Shown here: positions 35,462 through 43,888 of the stretch, in pieces
How positions within the stretch are numbered: position 1 is the stretch's first letter
Layout: each line of letters starts with the position of its first letter
Made by a program: the position numbers and the translations under genes
Notes under the pieces: model-generated
Seen by the model: only the letters and a program-made list of their open reading frames with translations
Database searches by the model: none
Told to the model about the DNA's origin: nothing
From: Acidobacteriota bacterium
GTDB lineage: Bacteria > Acidobacteriota > Vicinamibacteria > Vicinamibacterales > UBA2999
Assembly: GCA_947465645.1 (NCBI GenBank)
Contig: CANIBQ010000032.1
Location: 1-52,144, forward strand
Length of the DNA: 52,144 nt
Direction: 5' to 3'

Positions 35462-38400
35462 TTAGAAGTCCAGTTGCAGGACCAACCGGGCGAAGCGCGC
35501 GCCGAGGATGTCCTGCGGAGCCCGGAAGCTTCCAAACGCGCGGTTCTCGGTGAGCACCGGGTTCGCGTTCAGGACGTTGTAGAGGTCGACGCCGACCATC
35601 GTGTTCAGCCGGCCGGTCCGCACGGCCTTGCCGATGCGCAAATCGAGCTCGTGCATCCGCTCACCGTAGACGGTGCCCGGCTCGACGATATTGACCACCA
35701 TGTTCGCCGCGTTGCCGGAGAGCGGCCGGCCCAGCGACGGCGAGACGATGGCATTGGTCGCGGTGAGGTTGGCAAGCACCTGAGGTCCGGGCAGGCCCTG
35801 GTAGGTCGCCGCGAACTGCACGTCGATCTTGGGAATCAGGTAGGTGCCGATCATCTTGACCTGGGTGATGAAGCTACCTTTCTGGTCGCAAAACGCCTCG
35901 GGCAGCCAGGTATTCGCACCGTTTGCCTCGCCCACATTCAAGGCCCCGCGCAGGATTTCCGGCACCTGCGCAACGATCTCGCAGTTGTTGGTCGACGTGC
36001 GTCCCGTACTGGTGCCGCCCTGCAACGTCAGGCCCTGTGCCAGCCGGGCGTTCATCGTGATGTCGAAGCCGTTCCAGGTATTGGAGGCGTTGCCGTAGTT
36101 GTCCGCGAAGGTGATGTAGTTGTCGGTCGGCCTGCCGAACGCTGCCGGTTTCAGGTTATAGAGTCCCGATACCTGATAGCCGCCGCCGCCGGGCAATCGC
36201 GGATCCGATGGGGCGGTCACGCTGAACCTGTCGTGGTCGGCCGCACTGATAGCGCGGTCGTCGGTGACCACCAGGTTCGTGAACCAGGTGCGGAAGTAGC
36301 TGACGTCCACCGAGACCCGCGGCAGGATCTGCCGCTGCACGCCGGCCGAGAACTGCCAGTTGGAGTCGGGACGCTTGTTCCAACCGGTCAGCGTGTCCGG
36401 GTCATAGCTCGACCCCGGGCGGCGAGTGCCGAAGTCGGGGTTGCTCATGGCGCCGCACTCGGCGTTGGCGGCCGGGCTGAGCAGATTGCAGTCGGGCACG
36501 AAGTTGCGGTTGGCGTCGTTCCACGAGCGCGTGGTCGTGTTGATGAGGCGTGCCGACGGGTTCATGTTCGTCGTGTACGCCGCGTCGGTGCCGGTGCCGC
36601 CGGCGTTGGGCGCGCCGAAAAACCGCAGGTATTTGTTCATGCTGACTTTGACCGCCGTCGTGCCGTCGCCGAACACGTCATAGGCCACGCCGCTGCGCGG
36701 CTGCAGGTCGTGCCATTTCACGCCCTCGGTTTCCGGGAACGTGAAGTCGCGGTTCGGCACCAGGAGACCCGCGCCCACGGACTGCTCGGGGAACGAGACG
36801 TGGAAATAGTCATAGCGAAGACCGCCGGTGATGGTCATCCGTTTCACCGTCCAACGGTCCTGGATGAAGGCGCCGTGGTCCGACTGGTCGATAAACGTCC
36901 GCCACGGGGTCGCCAGCAGCGTCAACTGGTTAGGCACGCCGTTGTTGAACCGGAAGCTGACCGGCGAGTCGATGCTGCGCGCGAACTGGTCCTGGCTCTG
37001 GTAACCAAGGTTGAAGCCGGCCTTGAGGTCGTGGGAGCCGGTGATGTAGGAGGCGGTGAACTTCGGCTGCCGCACCGGATTCTTCGAGTTCGTCGCCGTG
37101 CTGGCCGAGGCGCGGTACGCAAGGCCCGTCGACTGCTCGGTCACGCCATTCATCAACACCCCGCCCGGGTCGTTCGTGAAGTAGATGTTCGTCTGGGGCC
37201 GCTCGCTCGACGAGTCGCGCTTCATGAAGCGCAGCTCGAGCAGCAGGCGGTTGCTGACCGGCGAGCTCCAGTCGAGGAACAGCATCGTCCCCGGCTTGAT
37301 CGGCGCATAGTTGGTGACGTTGGCTTCCGGGGAGACTTCCGCCGACAGCGTCCTCGGGCACGGGCACGAATGCGCAAAGTCGTAGCTGACGCCGAACTTG
37401 TTCCTCTGGTTGGCCTGGTACGTCAGACGGACGTTGGTGCTCTTCCAGATGTTGTCGTTGGTCGCCGGTCCGCGGGCGACGTCGGGCTCGTACACCCAGG
37501 AGTTCGGGTTGCCAGCGTTCTTGTTGTAGTAGATGGACGAGAACTGCCGCGCCTGGTTGTAACGCGCGGTGCCGAAGAACCACAGCTTGTCACGGACAAT
37601 CCGGCCGCCGCCGAAGGGGTTGACTTCCGTATACCGATCCAGCCCGTTCGGTGCGCTCAGGCCGCGGTTCCTCAGGTCGTCGGTGACGTTGCTGCCCTGC
37701 ATCGAACCGTTGGCAAACGCGCCGTAGAAGTGGCCCTCGAAGGTATTGCCCCCGTCGCGGGGAATCAGGTTGATGCGGACGCCGCCTTCCTTCTGCTCCG
37801 CCGAGACGCCGCTCAAGTCGACCTGCATTTCCGCGTACGCCGCCATGTTGCCGGCGCCGTTGGTGCCGCTGCCCTGCGTCGCATGCACCGAGATGCCGTT
37901 CACCTCGGTCCGGATATCTCCCACGCCGTGCACCGTCATGGCGCCCGTGGACGATCCGGATTCGCCGTTGAGGCCGCCGACGTCCTGGTTCGCCTTCGTC
38001 ACGCCGGGCAGCAGCGATGCAATGCTCGCGGTGCCTCGGCTCGAAGGAATCTCGCTGATAATCTTCTGATCCAGCACGATCTGCTTCTTCGTGTTCTGCA
38101 CGTCGACCGTGGGCGTTTCGCCGGTCACGGTGATCGTTTCTTCCAGGGCGCCGACGCGCATGTCGGCGTTGACGGTGGCCGTAAATGTGCCCGTCAGCTC
38201 GATGCCTTCGCGCTTGACGGTGTTGAACCCCGGCAGGACAAAGGTCAGCGAGTAGGACCCGCCACGCAGGGCTTCAATCTTGTACTGGCCGTTTCCGTCG
38301 GTGACGACCGACCGGACTTTTTCAATCAGCGCGGGGCTGGCAGCTTCGACGGTCACGCCTGGCAGCACCGCTCCTGACGTATCTTTGACCACGCCGGCGA

Positions 38401-38482
38401 TTGACGCCTGCGCGTATGCGGACGACGAGAAGATCGCCGTCGCCGACAAGACCAATAGTGCGACCCTGAAATTACGAACCAC
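35462..38482 (-). CDS. TonB-dependent receptor with carboxypeptidase-regulatory-like domain (Oar type), copy D
   Basis: 1006 residues. The signal peptide ends SSAYAQ, followed by ASIAGVVKDTSGAVLPG; the plug has ETITVTGETPTVDVQNT and the C-terminus is VLQLDF. The start is placed at GTG 38482 (VVRNFRVALLVLSATA), which begins the signal peptide and has GGGAGA upstream; the frame stays open about 180 codons further, but that part is antisense to the VWA gene. The plug resembles copy C most, since both read GETPTVDVQNT. The propeller copy 2 gene lies downstream beyond the terminator. Confidence 0.92.
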   Translation of the reverse strand: MVRNFRVALLVLSATAIFSSSAYAQASIAGVVKDTSGAVLPGVTVEAASPALIEKVRSVVTDGNGQYKIEALRGGSYSLTFVLPGFNTVKREGIELTGTFTATVNADMRVGALEETITVTGETPTVDVQNTKKQIVLDQKIISEIPSSRGTASIASLLPGVTKANQDVGGLNGESGSSTGAMTVHGVGDIRTEVNGISVHATQGSGTNGAGNMAAYAEMQVDLSGVSAEQKEGGVRINLIPRDGGNTFEGHFYGAFANGSMQGSNVTDDLRNRGLSAPNGLDRYTEVNPFGGGRIVRDKLWFFGTARYNQARQFSSIYYNKNAGNPNSWVYEPDVARGPATNDNIWKSTNVRLTYQANQRNKFGVSYDFAHSCPCPRTLSAEVSPEANVTNYAPIKPGTMLFLDWSSPVSNRLLLELRFMKRDSSSERPQTNIYFTNDPGGVLMNGVTEQSTGLAYRASASTATNSKNPVRQPKFTASYITGSHDLKAGFNLGYQSQDQFARSIDSPVSFRFNNGVPNQLTLLATPWRTFIDQSDHGAFIQDRWTVKRMTITGGLRYDYFHVSFPEQSVGAGLLVPNRDFTFPETEGVKWHDLQPRSGVAYDVFGDGTTAVKVSMNKYLRFFGAPNAGGTGTDAAYTTNMNPSARLINTTTRSWNDANRNFVPDCNLLSPAANAECGAMSNPDFGTRRPGSSYDPDTLTGWNKRPDSNWQFSAGVQRQILPRVSVDVSYFRTWFTNLVVTDDRAISAADHDRFSVTAPSDPRLPGGGGYQVSGLYNLKPAAFGRPTDNYITFADNYGNASNTWNGFDITMNARLAQGLTLQGGTSTGRTSTNNCEIVAQVPEILRGALNVGEANGANTWLPEAFCDQKGSFITQVKMIGTYLIPKIDVQFAATYQGLPGPQVLANLTATNAIVSPSLGRPLSGNAANMVVNIVEPGTVYGERMHELDLRIGKAVRTGRLNTMVGVDLYNVLNANPVLTENRAFGSFRAPQDILGARFARLVLQLDF

Positions 38483-38570
38483 TGTTGTTGTCTCCCTTTC
38501 GATCACGTCCCGCGGAAACGGAACGAGCGTGTAGTAGTGCAGGCGGATTAAACCGAGACGGCGGGCGACA

Positions 38571-39662
38571 TCATCCGAGCGCCCTGACCAGCAGCAAAAA
38601 GGCCCCGAGCGCCCCCGCAGCCTGCCACCATAACTCAGATTGGTGCTTGAGGACCAGTCCCCCGGGCAACAGGACCAACCCGGCGGCCAGCAGAAACTGC
38701 CAGTACAGCTCCTCCCGCCGCTCCTCCCGGCCGGTGGCGGGGGCCCGGTTACGCACGCTGCTGATGATCCGGGACGCAATCTCGCCGTCGGTCTGCCGGT
38801 CAAGCTCGAGATACTCCCCCCCGCCCGCCCGTGCAATTGTGCGCAGCGATTCGCGGTCGAGCACGGAGTACAACTCGCTTGCGCGGCGCGCTTCCCCGGC
38901 GTCCGGAATGTAGCCGCCGGTCGTCGTGCCGACACCGACGACGTAGACCGAGACGTCGGCGGCGCGCGCGGCCGCCAGCGCACCGGCCACCTTGCCGGTC
39001 CACGCCTGACCATCGGAGATCACGACGAAGGCCTTCGGGTTGGTCGACCGCCCGAACAGCTCCTCATTCGTCTCCACCAGCCGCAATCCCCACAGGACCG
39101 CTTCCTCGATATTGGTATTCCAGGTGGGCGCGTCGTCGAGCCGGAACGGCGGCTGTTCGGAGAGGTGGTCCAGGAAAAAGAACAGGGCGTCCGGGTCTCT
39201 CGTGAGCCGCAGTTGCGGCGCCGTGAAAAACGCGAATAGCGCGAGGCCGACCCGGTCCTGTTCCCAGCTCAGCGTATCGGCGAACGTCCGCATGAACCGC
39301 ATCGACCGCTGCCAGCGGTCGGGCGTCACGTCCGCGACGTACATGGACGCGGAGCTGTCCTGCAGGATGATGAAGTCGGCGCCCGCGGGAACCGGCGTCC
39401 ACATTTGCCGGTACGGGCGCGCCAGCGCGGTGACGCAGAGGGCGGCCGCGACGACCAGGCACAGCCAGAACGCCAGATCACCGATTGAGGCGTACCGCCC
39501 GGCGCGCGGCAGCACCTGCGCCGCTGCGTACCGGCGCGCATCGCGGCGCCGGCGCACCACGTGCCAGCCCCAGACGAGCAGCAGCACCGCCGGAACGATC
39601 AGCAGCCAGAGATAGACGGGCTCCGCAAAGGCGAACGCGTCAGCCCTTCCGCTCAATCGCAC
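38571..39662 (-). CDS. VWA-domain membrane protein (BatB-like)
   Basis: About 363 residues. An N-terminal membrane segment (VYLWLLIVPAVLLLVWGW), a second (LAFWLCLVVAAALCVTALA), a VWA domain with the MIDAS motif DSSAS (IILQDSSASMYV) and TNPKAFVVISDGQAW, and C-terminal hydrophobic segments (QFLLAAGLVLLPGGLVL). BatA/BatB-type proteins work with MoxR-like ATPases in stress tolerance or complex assembly. The start is uncertain: GTG 39662 (MRLSGRADAF) gives a 23-bp overlap with the upstream gene. It is the last gene of the Bat-like operon. Confidence 0.82.
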   Translation of the reverse strand: MRLSGRADAFAFAEPVYLWLLIVPAVLLLVWGWHVVRRRRDARRYAAAQVLPRAGRYASIGDLAFWLCLVVAAALCVTALARPYRQMWTPVPAGADFIILQDSSASMYVADVTPDRWQRSMRFMRTFADTLSWEQDRVGLALFAFFTAPQLRLTRDPDALFFFLDHLSEQPPFRLDDAPTWNTNIEEAVLWGLRLVETNEELFGRSTNPKAFVVISDGQAWTGKVAGALAAARAADVSVYVVGVGTTTGGYIPDAGEARRASELYSVLDRESLRTIARAGGGEYLELDRQTDGEIASRIISSVRNRAPATGREERREELYWQFLLAAGLVLLPGGLVLKHQSELWWQAAGALGAFLLLVRALG

Positions 39663-40344
39663 CGCCCTTGCCCGGCTCGATTCCCTGGTCCATTTCCCCT
39701 GGCTCCAGTGGAACCAGAAGATTGAGGTCCCGCTTCTCAGGTGGGTCCGGGGGAACACCGCCCTTGCGTCCGGCCGGTCCGTCCTCTGCCGTATCCGTCA
39801 GCTCGGGCTGGGCGCGGCCCTTGTCGATGTCGTCGCGCGTCCGGACGACGTACTCGTAGTTATAGGCGGCAACCTCGCTGGCACTCGACTCGGCCGGGGC
39901 GTTTCGCAGCACCGCGAGGTAGGCGCTGGTCGCTGCCTGCAGCGCATCGAGCACGGCTTGTTTGTCGCCGTTGCGCGCCTCGCCCTGCCGGTAGACGGAG
40001 TTGGCCACGATCAGTTGGCGTTCGATGCCCTCGGGCGACATGGCGGTCAGCGGGTCCGGGCCGTCCGAGACGACGCGGTCGTGCTGGCCGCTCCAGTACC
40101 GGATCGCCGCTCGCTGGGTGCGCACGTCGTTCAAGGGGCCGGCGCCAACCCACGGGATCCAGCTCCCGTACGCGAGGTATCGCTCCACCGACGCCAGTTC
40201 TTCGTCGGCGCGGTCGTAGTCCTGCGTCGCGAACGCACGGTGCGCGCGCGCGACGCGTCGATCGATCGTGCCGGCCGCCAGGCAGAGGCTTCCGAGCGCC
40301 GCGAGCACGACCGCACCGGTGACGTGGCGTGTGATCCTTGTCAT
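39640..40344 (-). CDS. Bat-operon protein of unknown function (TPR-like region)
   Basis: 234 residues: a membrane anchor or signal segment (HVTGAVVLAALGSLCLAAG), a helical region resembling one tetratricopeptide repeat (RRVARAHRAFATQDYDRADEEL), and a charged, proline-rich C-terminus (GKGGAIERKG). It stands where many Bat operons carry a BatC-like TPR protein. The ATG overlaps the upstream VWA stop as ATGA, so translation is coupled. No enzyme motif is seen. Confidence 0.7.
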   Translation of the reverse strand: MTRITRHVTGAVVLAALGSLCLAAGTIDRRVARAHRAFATQDYDRADEELASVERYLAYGSWIPWVGAGPLNDVRTQRAAIRYWSGQHDRVVSDGPDPLTAMSPEGIERQLIVANSVYRQGEARNGDKQAVLDALQAATSAYLAVLRNAPAESSASEVAAYNYEYVVRTRDDIDKGRAQPELTDTAEDGPAGRKGGVPPDPPEKRDLNLLVPLEPGEMDQGIEPGKGGAIERKG

Positions 40345-41438
40345 GGAAACGTCCTGAAGTATGGAAAGGTCAGTTTCAACGTGCCGGCCGCGAGCCACAG
40401 CCCGACCGCGATCAGCGTGTACCCGGCGAACGCCGGCAAGGGAGACCCCTCACGGCTCATGGTGAGCCGTCCGGCGCCGAGCCGATCGATGTCGGCCAGC
40501 GCGCGCAGGATCGCGGGTTCGTCCGGCGCCGCGTAGAAGCGGCCTCCGCTGCGCTCGACCATCGGCTTCCAGAGGGCGTCCCAGGTGACGTCGCCAAGCT
40601 GTTGGCCGTAACCGAGCCGCACCATGAAGATCGGAATCGCGTTGCGCCGGGCTTCCTCCATCATCTCGGCAAGCGTCCGTCCCCTGAAGTTCGTCTCGCC
40701 GTCGTTGCCGTCGGTGAAGATCACCAACATGTTGTCCGAGCCGTCCAGCAGGTTGAAGGTCTTGAACAGTTGCAGGCCCTGCTCGAGGCCCTGGATGATG
40801 GTGGTGCCGAACACGTTGAACCGGTTCCACGCTCTCGGCTCTCCGATCAGCTTCAGGCTGAGCACCGCGTTCTGATGGTCGGTGGTGAACGGCGTCACCA
40901 CGTACGCCTCGTTGCCGAACTGCACGATCGCGATGCGGTCGGCGCGGCCGCCGTCCATCCGCAGCCTGACGAAGCGCTCGCTGGCCGATACCGCCGTATA
41001 AAAGGTGCGGTTGATCACCGGCTTGAGCGTGGGGGCTTCAAACGGCATCACCATGCTGCCGGAGCTGTCGATGACGACCGCGATCTGCCGTCCCGAGTAC
41101 GTGGACTGCTCCCGCACCGACGTCGTGTGCGGGTCGGCCATCGCGACGGCGAAGAACGGAATCCCGGCGACGAACATCAGGAACGGCGCGTGGCGGCCCG
41201 GCGCCAGCGGCGATCGCGGCATCCCGGCCAGGATCGCCGGCAGCGCTACGCGCGCCCGCGACCACGGGCCCGACCGCAGGCTGCGCGCAAGCAGCACCAA
41301 CAGGGGCACCGCAACCATGACGCCGCCGACGAGGACGGCGGTCTGCAACTGCGAAAACTCCAGATCGCTCCAGGCGATGCGCTCCCACGCGGCCAGGGTG
41401 CGTTCGATCGCCGGAAACAGCTCGCTCAGCGCTCCCAT
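40341..41438 (-). CDS. VWA-domain membrane protein (BatA-like)
   Basis: 365 residues. Membrane segments flank the VWA domain (TAVLVGGVMVAVPLLVLLA near the start; YTLIAVGLWLAAGTLKL at the end). The MIDAS motif is intact: VVIDSSGSMV, then T in FGTTIIQG and D in IFTDGNDGET. It is a membrane-anchored metal-dependent adhesion-type domain facing the periplasm or cytosol. It overlaps the upstream gene by 13 bp and the downstream gene by ATGA. The partner MoxR and DUF58 genes are 28 kb away at 10867-12839 rather than in this operon. Confidence 0.87.
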   Translation of the reverse strand: MGALSELFPAIERTLAAWERIAWSDLEFSQLQTAVLVGGVMVAVPLLVLLARSLRSGPWSRARVALPAILAGMPRSPLAPGRHAPFLMFVAGIPFFAVAMADPHTTSVREQSTYSGRQIAVVIDSSGSMVMPFEAPTLKPVINRTFYTAVSASERFVRLRMDGGRADRIAIVQFGNEAYVVTPFTTDHQNAVLSLKLIGEPRAWNRFNVFGTTIIQGLEQGLQLFKTFNLLDGSDNMLVIFTDGNDGETNFRGRTLAEMMEEARRNAIPIFMVRLGYGQQLGDVTWDALWKPMVERSGGRFYAAPDEPAILRALADIDRLGAGRLTMSREGSPLPAFAGYTLIAVGLWLAAGTLKLTFPYFRTFP

Positions 41439-42682
41439 GCGTCTCTGAACCGCGCGGTGGCGCGGGACAGCCGATCGGCGGCGCGTGCCCGCCACTGCGT
41501 GATCGCGTGCAGCCGTTCGAGCGCGCGCGTCGCAGTGTCGAGTGCCGCATCAATTGTCGGTGCGTCGAGCTCGCCTCCGCGTCCGTAGCGTGCCGCCGCC
41601 AGCACCTGTAGTGATTCGCTCAGCTCCTGGAGCGACACCGTGAGGCGTGGATCGGTTCGCGACCCATCGGCGGGCGCGACTCCCGCGGCCGCCGTGGCGG
41701 CGGTCGCCGAGCCGGAAATCACGACTCGCGTGGCGCCCACGCCGCGCTTCCGGAGCGTGAGCTGCCCTTCCCGTGGGGCGGCATCGCGCTCGACGACGCG
41801 CTGCGCCACCGGCCGGCCGAGCGCGACGGTGCCGGCCACGCGGGACACGGCGAGCAGGCGGTCGATCAGATCGATCGTCCAGCCCGAGCGGGCGACCTCG
41901 GACTTCACGAGCGACGCCTCGCGAAGACAGCCGTTGAGCACACCCACGGGAGACATGAGGCGCGGCCCGGCGGCCGCGCGGGCGGCCTGTGGACGCGCCA
42001 CGCGCACGACCGCCAGTCCCGCCAGGACCGCCGCGAATGCGAACAGCACGGCCGCCGCCACCAGCTCGCCGCTCGATCGGAACGCCGTGCGATCGATGTC
42101 ACCGAAGGTGCCAGGCAGTGCATCCAGAATGCCGTCGGCCGCCACCGGCACGAGCGACTGCACACGCACGGCGAGCGGCGGCAGCAGGTACACCTGGTCC
42201 CGGCCGCGAGTGCCGGTCGCTCCCGACGATTGGACGTTGTAGGTGATGGCGAGGCCAGGGATGTCGACGTCCTTCGCGAAATACTCGTCCCCGAGAAGCC
42301 TCAGCGTGTAGGAATACTGGAAGTAGCGGCGCGGCGGCGCCTCGACGTCCTTATGGCGCGTGGCGCTGACGACTTCAAACGGCGCCAGCTCGATCGCGGC
42401 CGCGTCGAGGCGTGCGACATCCACCACCACCTGGACCTGCGGGGTGTCGATGACGCCGCACGTCAGCGTGAGCGTGAAGGGCTGACCGATACGTACGGCC
42501 GACTCGTCGGTCTTCCACCAACAGGCGATGGGATCCGAGTCGCCGCCGACGGCCGGTACGACAGCCGTACCCGGGGTGGGCGCCTGGGCCGCCGCCGCAC
42601 TCGCGAGCGCAGTACAACACGCGAGCACGGCCGCGAGACAGGCTCTACCTTGCCACGGGTTGGAAGACCTCCGATATGACAA
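41426..42682 (-). CDS. Membrane-anchored exported protein of the Bat operon (BatD-like position)
   Basis: 418 residues: a signal peptide (ACLAAVLACCTALASAAAAQ), a beta-rich region (FTLTLTCGVIDTPQVQVVVDV, YFQYSYTLRLLGDEYFAKDVDIPGLAI), one membrane segment (ELVAAAVLFAFAAVLAGLAVV) and a helical C-terminal part. BatD proteins have this exported oxygen-tolerance layout, so I read it as BatD-like. The TTG start at 42682 is supported by AAAGGA 11 bases upstream. It is the first gene of the four-gene unit. Confidence 0.72.
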   Translation of the reverse strand: MSYRRSSNPWQGRACLAAVLACCTALASAAAAQAPTPGTAVVPAVGGDSDPIACWWKTDESAVRIGQPFTLTLTCGVIDTPQVQVVVDVARLDAAAIELAPFEVVSATRHKDVEAPPRRYFQYSYTLRLLGDEYFAKDVDIPGLAITYNVQSSGATGTRGRDQVYLLPPLAVRVQSLVPVAADGILDALPGTFGDIDRTAFRSSGELVAAAVLFAFAAVLAGLAVVRVARPQAARAAAGPRLMSPVGVLNGCLREASLVKSEVARSGWTIDLIDRLLAVSRVAGTVALGRPVAQRVVERDAAPREGQLTLRKRGVGATRVVISGSATAATAAAGVAPADGSRTDPRLTVSLQELSESLQVLAAARYGRGGELDAPTIDAALDTATRALERLHAITQWRARAADRLSRATARFRDAWER

Positions 42683-42774
42683 GCAATTTTCCTTTGGGGC
42701 TGAGCGCCATCAACGTTTCCGAGAGGACCGCTAACGAAGCGACGCGAATTATACCGAAGTCAGGCGCCGGTGAA

Positions 42775-43839
42775 TCATCTGAGCTCGACCGGCGCCTTTC
42801 GAAGGCGAGCGGCTGTCCCGACCCTGGTGGCGGCGGCGACCCCGGCGGCCCGAAGCGCCTTGACCAGGCGCGGAGCGTCTTTCGCGGGCAGCGCGATCAG
42901 CAGGCCTCCCGACGTCTGGGGATCGAACGCGATGTCCGCGAGTCCCTGGGCGACTCCGCGGCCAATCGCCACCTTTCCCTCGAGGTAACTCTGGTTTCGC
43001 TTGCACCCGCCGGTCAGATAGCCGCCGGCGGCGAGACGCGCCGCTCCCGGCAGCAACGGCAGCTTCGCTGACTGCAAGACGATCGTCACGCCGCTCCCGC
43101 TGGCCATTTCATACGCGTGTCCGAGAAGCCCGAAGCCGGTCACGTCGGAGCACGCGTGCACCTGGAATCGGCGCATCACGGCGGACGCGGACTTGTTGAG
43201 CGAGACCATCGATGCGATCGCCGCGCGGACGCTCGCCGCCGGCGCCTTCCGCTGCTTCAGCGCGGTCGTGATGATGCCGGTCCCAAGCCGCTTGGTGAGC
43301 ACCAGGGCGTCGCCGCTGCGAACGCCGACGTTGCGGAGCACGCGGTCGGGGTGAACGGTGCCGGTGACGGCCATCCCGAACTTCAATTCCTTGTCGATGA
43401 TGCTGTGGCCGCCGATCACCACGGCGCCCGCCGCGCGCACGCGTTCAGCGCCGCCCTTGAGAATCTCGCCGAGCACCTCGATCTCGAGGGTGCCTTTCGG
43501 GAAGCCGACGATATTCAAGGCCACGATCGGGTCGCCGCCCATGGCGTAGACGTCGCTCAGCGCGTTGGCGGCGGCGATCTGGCCGAAGACGTAAGGGTCG
43601 TCCACGATCGGCGTGAAGAAATCGACGGTATTCACGATCGCGAGGTCGGGCCGCAGGCGGAATACGCCCGCGTCGTCGGAGGTTTCGGTTCCGACAATCA
43701 GATCGGGGTGTTCCCACTTCGGCAGGCTGTGCAGCACGTGCACAAGGTCGGCAGCGCCGAGCTTCGCCGCTCAACCGGCGGCGGTCACCTGTTGCGTCAG
43801 CCCGGTCAGCTTCAGCGCCTTTCGCCCCGTCACAGCCAT
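42775..43839 (-). CDS. selD: Selenide, water dikinase SelD (itself a selenoprotein, Sec23)
   Basis: 354 residues when the UGA at 43773-43771 is read as selenocysteine. SelD makes selenophosphate from selenide and ATP for Sec-tRNA synthesis. The real start is ATG at 43839: MAVTGRKALKLTGLTQQV, then TAAG-Sec-AAK, where E. coli SelD has the active-site Cys17 and Lys20. Downstream follow the family segments TETSDDAGVFRL, VDFFTPIVDDPYVFGQIAAA, NALSDVYAMGG and TSGGLLIALP. A call that begins at GTG 43743 would lose the catalytic residues. It is divergent from selA, 49 bp apart. Confidence 0.95.
43727..43745 (-). promoter_or_regulatory. Candidate bacterial SECIS hairpin in selD
   Basis: A 7-bp stem including one U.G pair (U-UGUGCA / UGCACA-G) and loop CGUGC, with the loop starting 33 nt after the UGA, within the 16-37 nt range for bacterial SECIS. 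An alternative closer hairpin, UCGGC-GCU-GCCGA, has its loop 16-18 nt after the UGA; I cannot decide between them. Confidence 0.55.
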
Positions 43840-43888
43840 CACTCGTCCTCGCACTCGTCCTCTCAACGGTTACAATCTGGGCGTCCGC

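Noticed and set aside
35474..38377. 967-codon open frame opposite receptor copy D
   Set aside because: A shadow frame; the receptor on the minus strand is certain.
42775..43743. SelD starting at GTG 43743
   Set aside because: It lacks the conserved N-terminal active-site motif, which is present in frame just upstream across a UGA.
43749..43760. Hairpin UCGGC-GCU-GCCGA near the selD UGA as the only SECIS
   Set aside because: Possible, but its loop is at the lower limit of the usual distance; the hairpin at 43727-43745 fits better, so it is kept only as an alternative.
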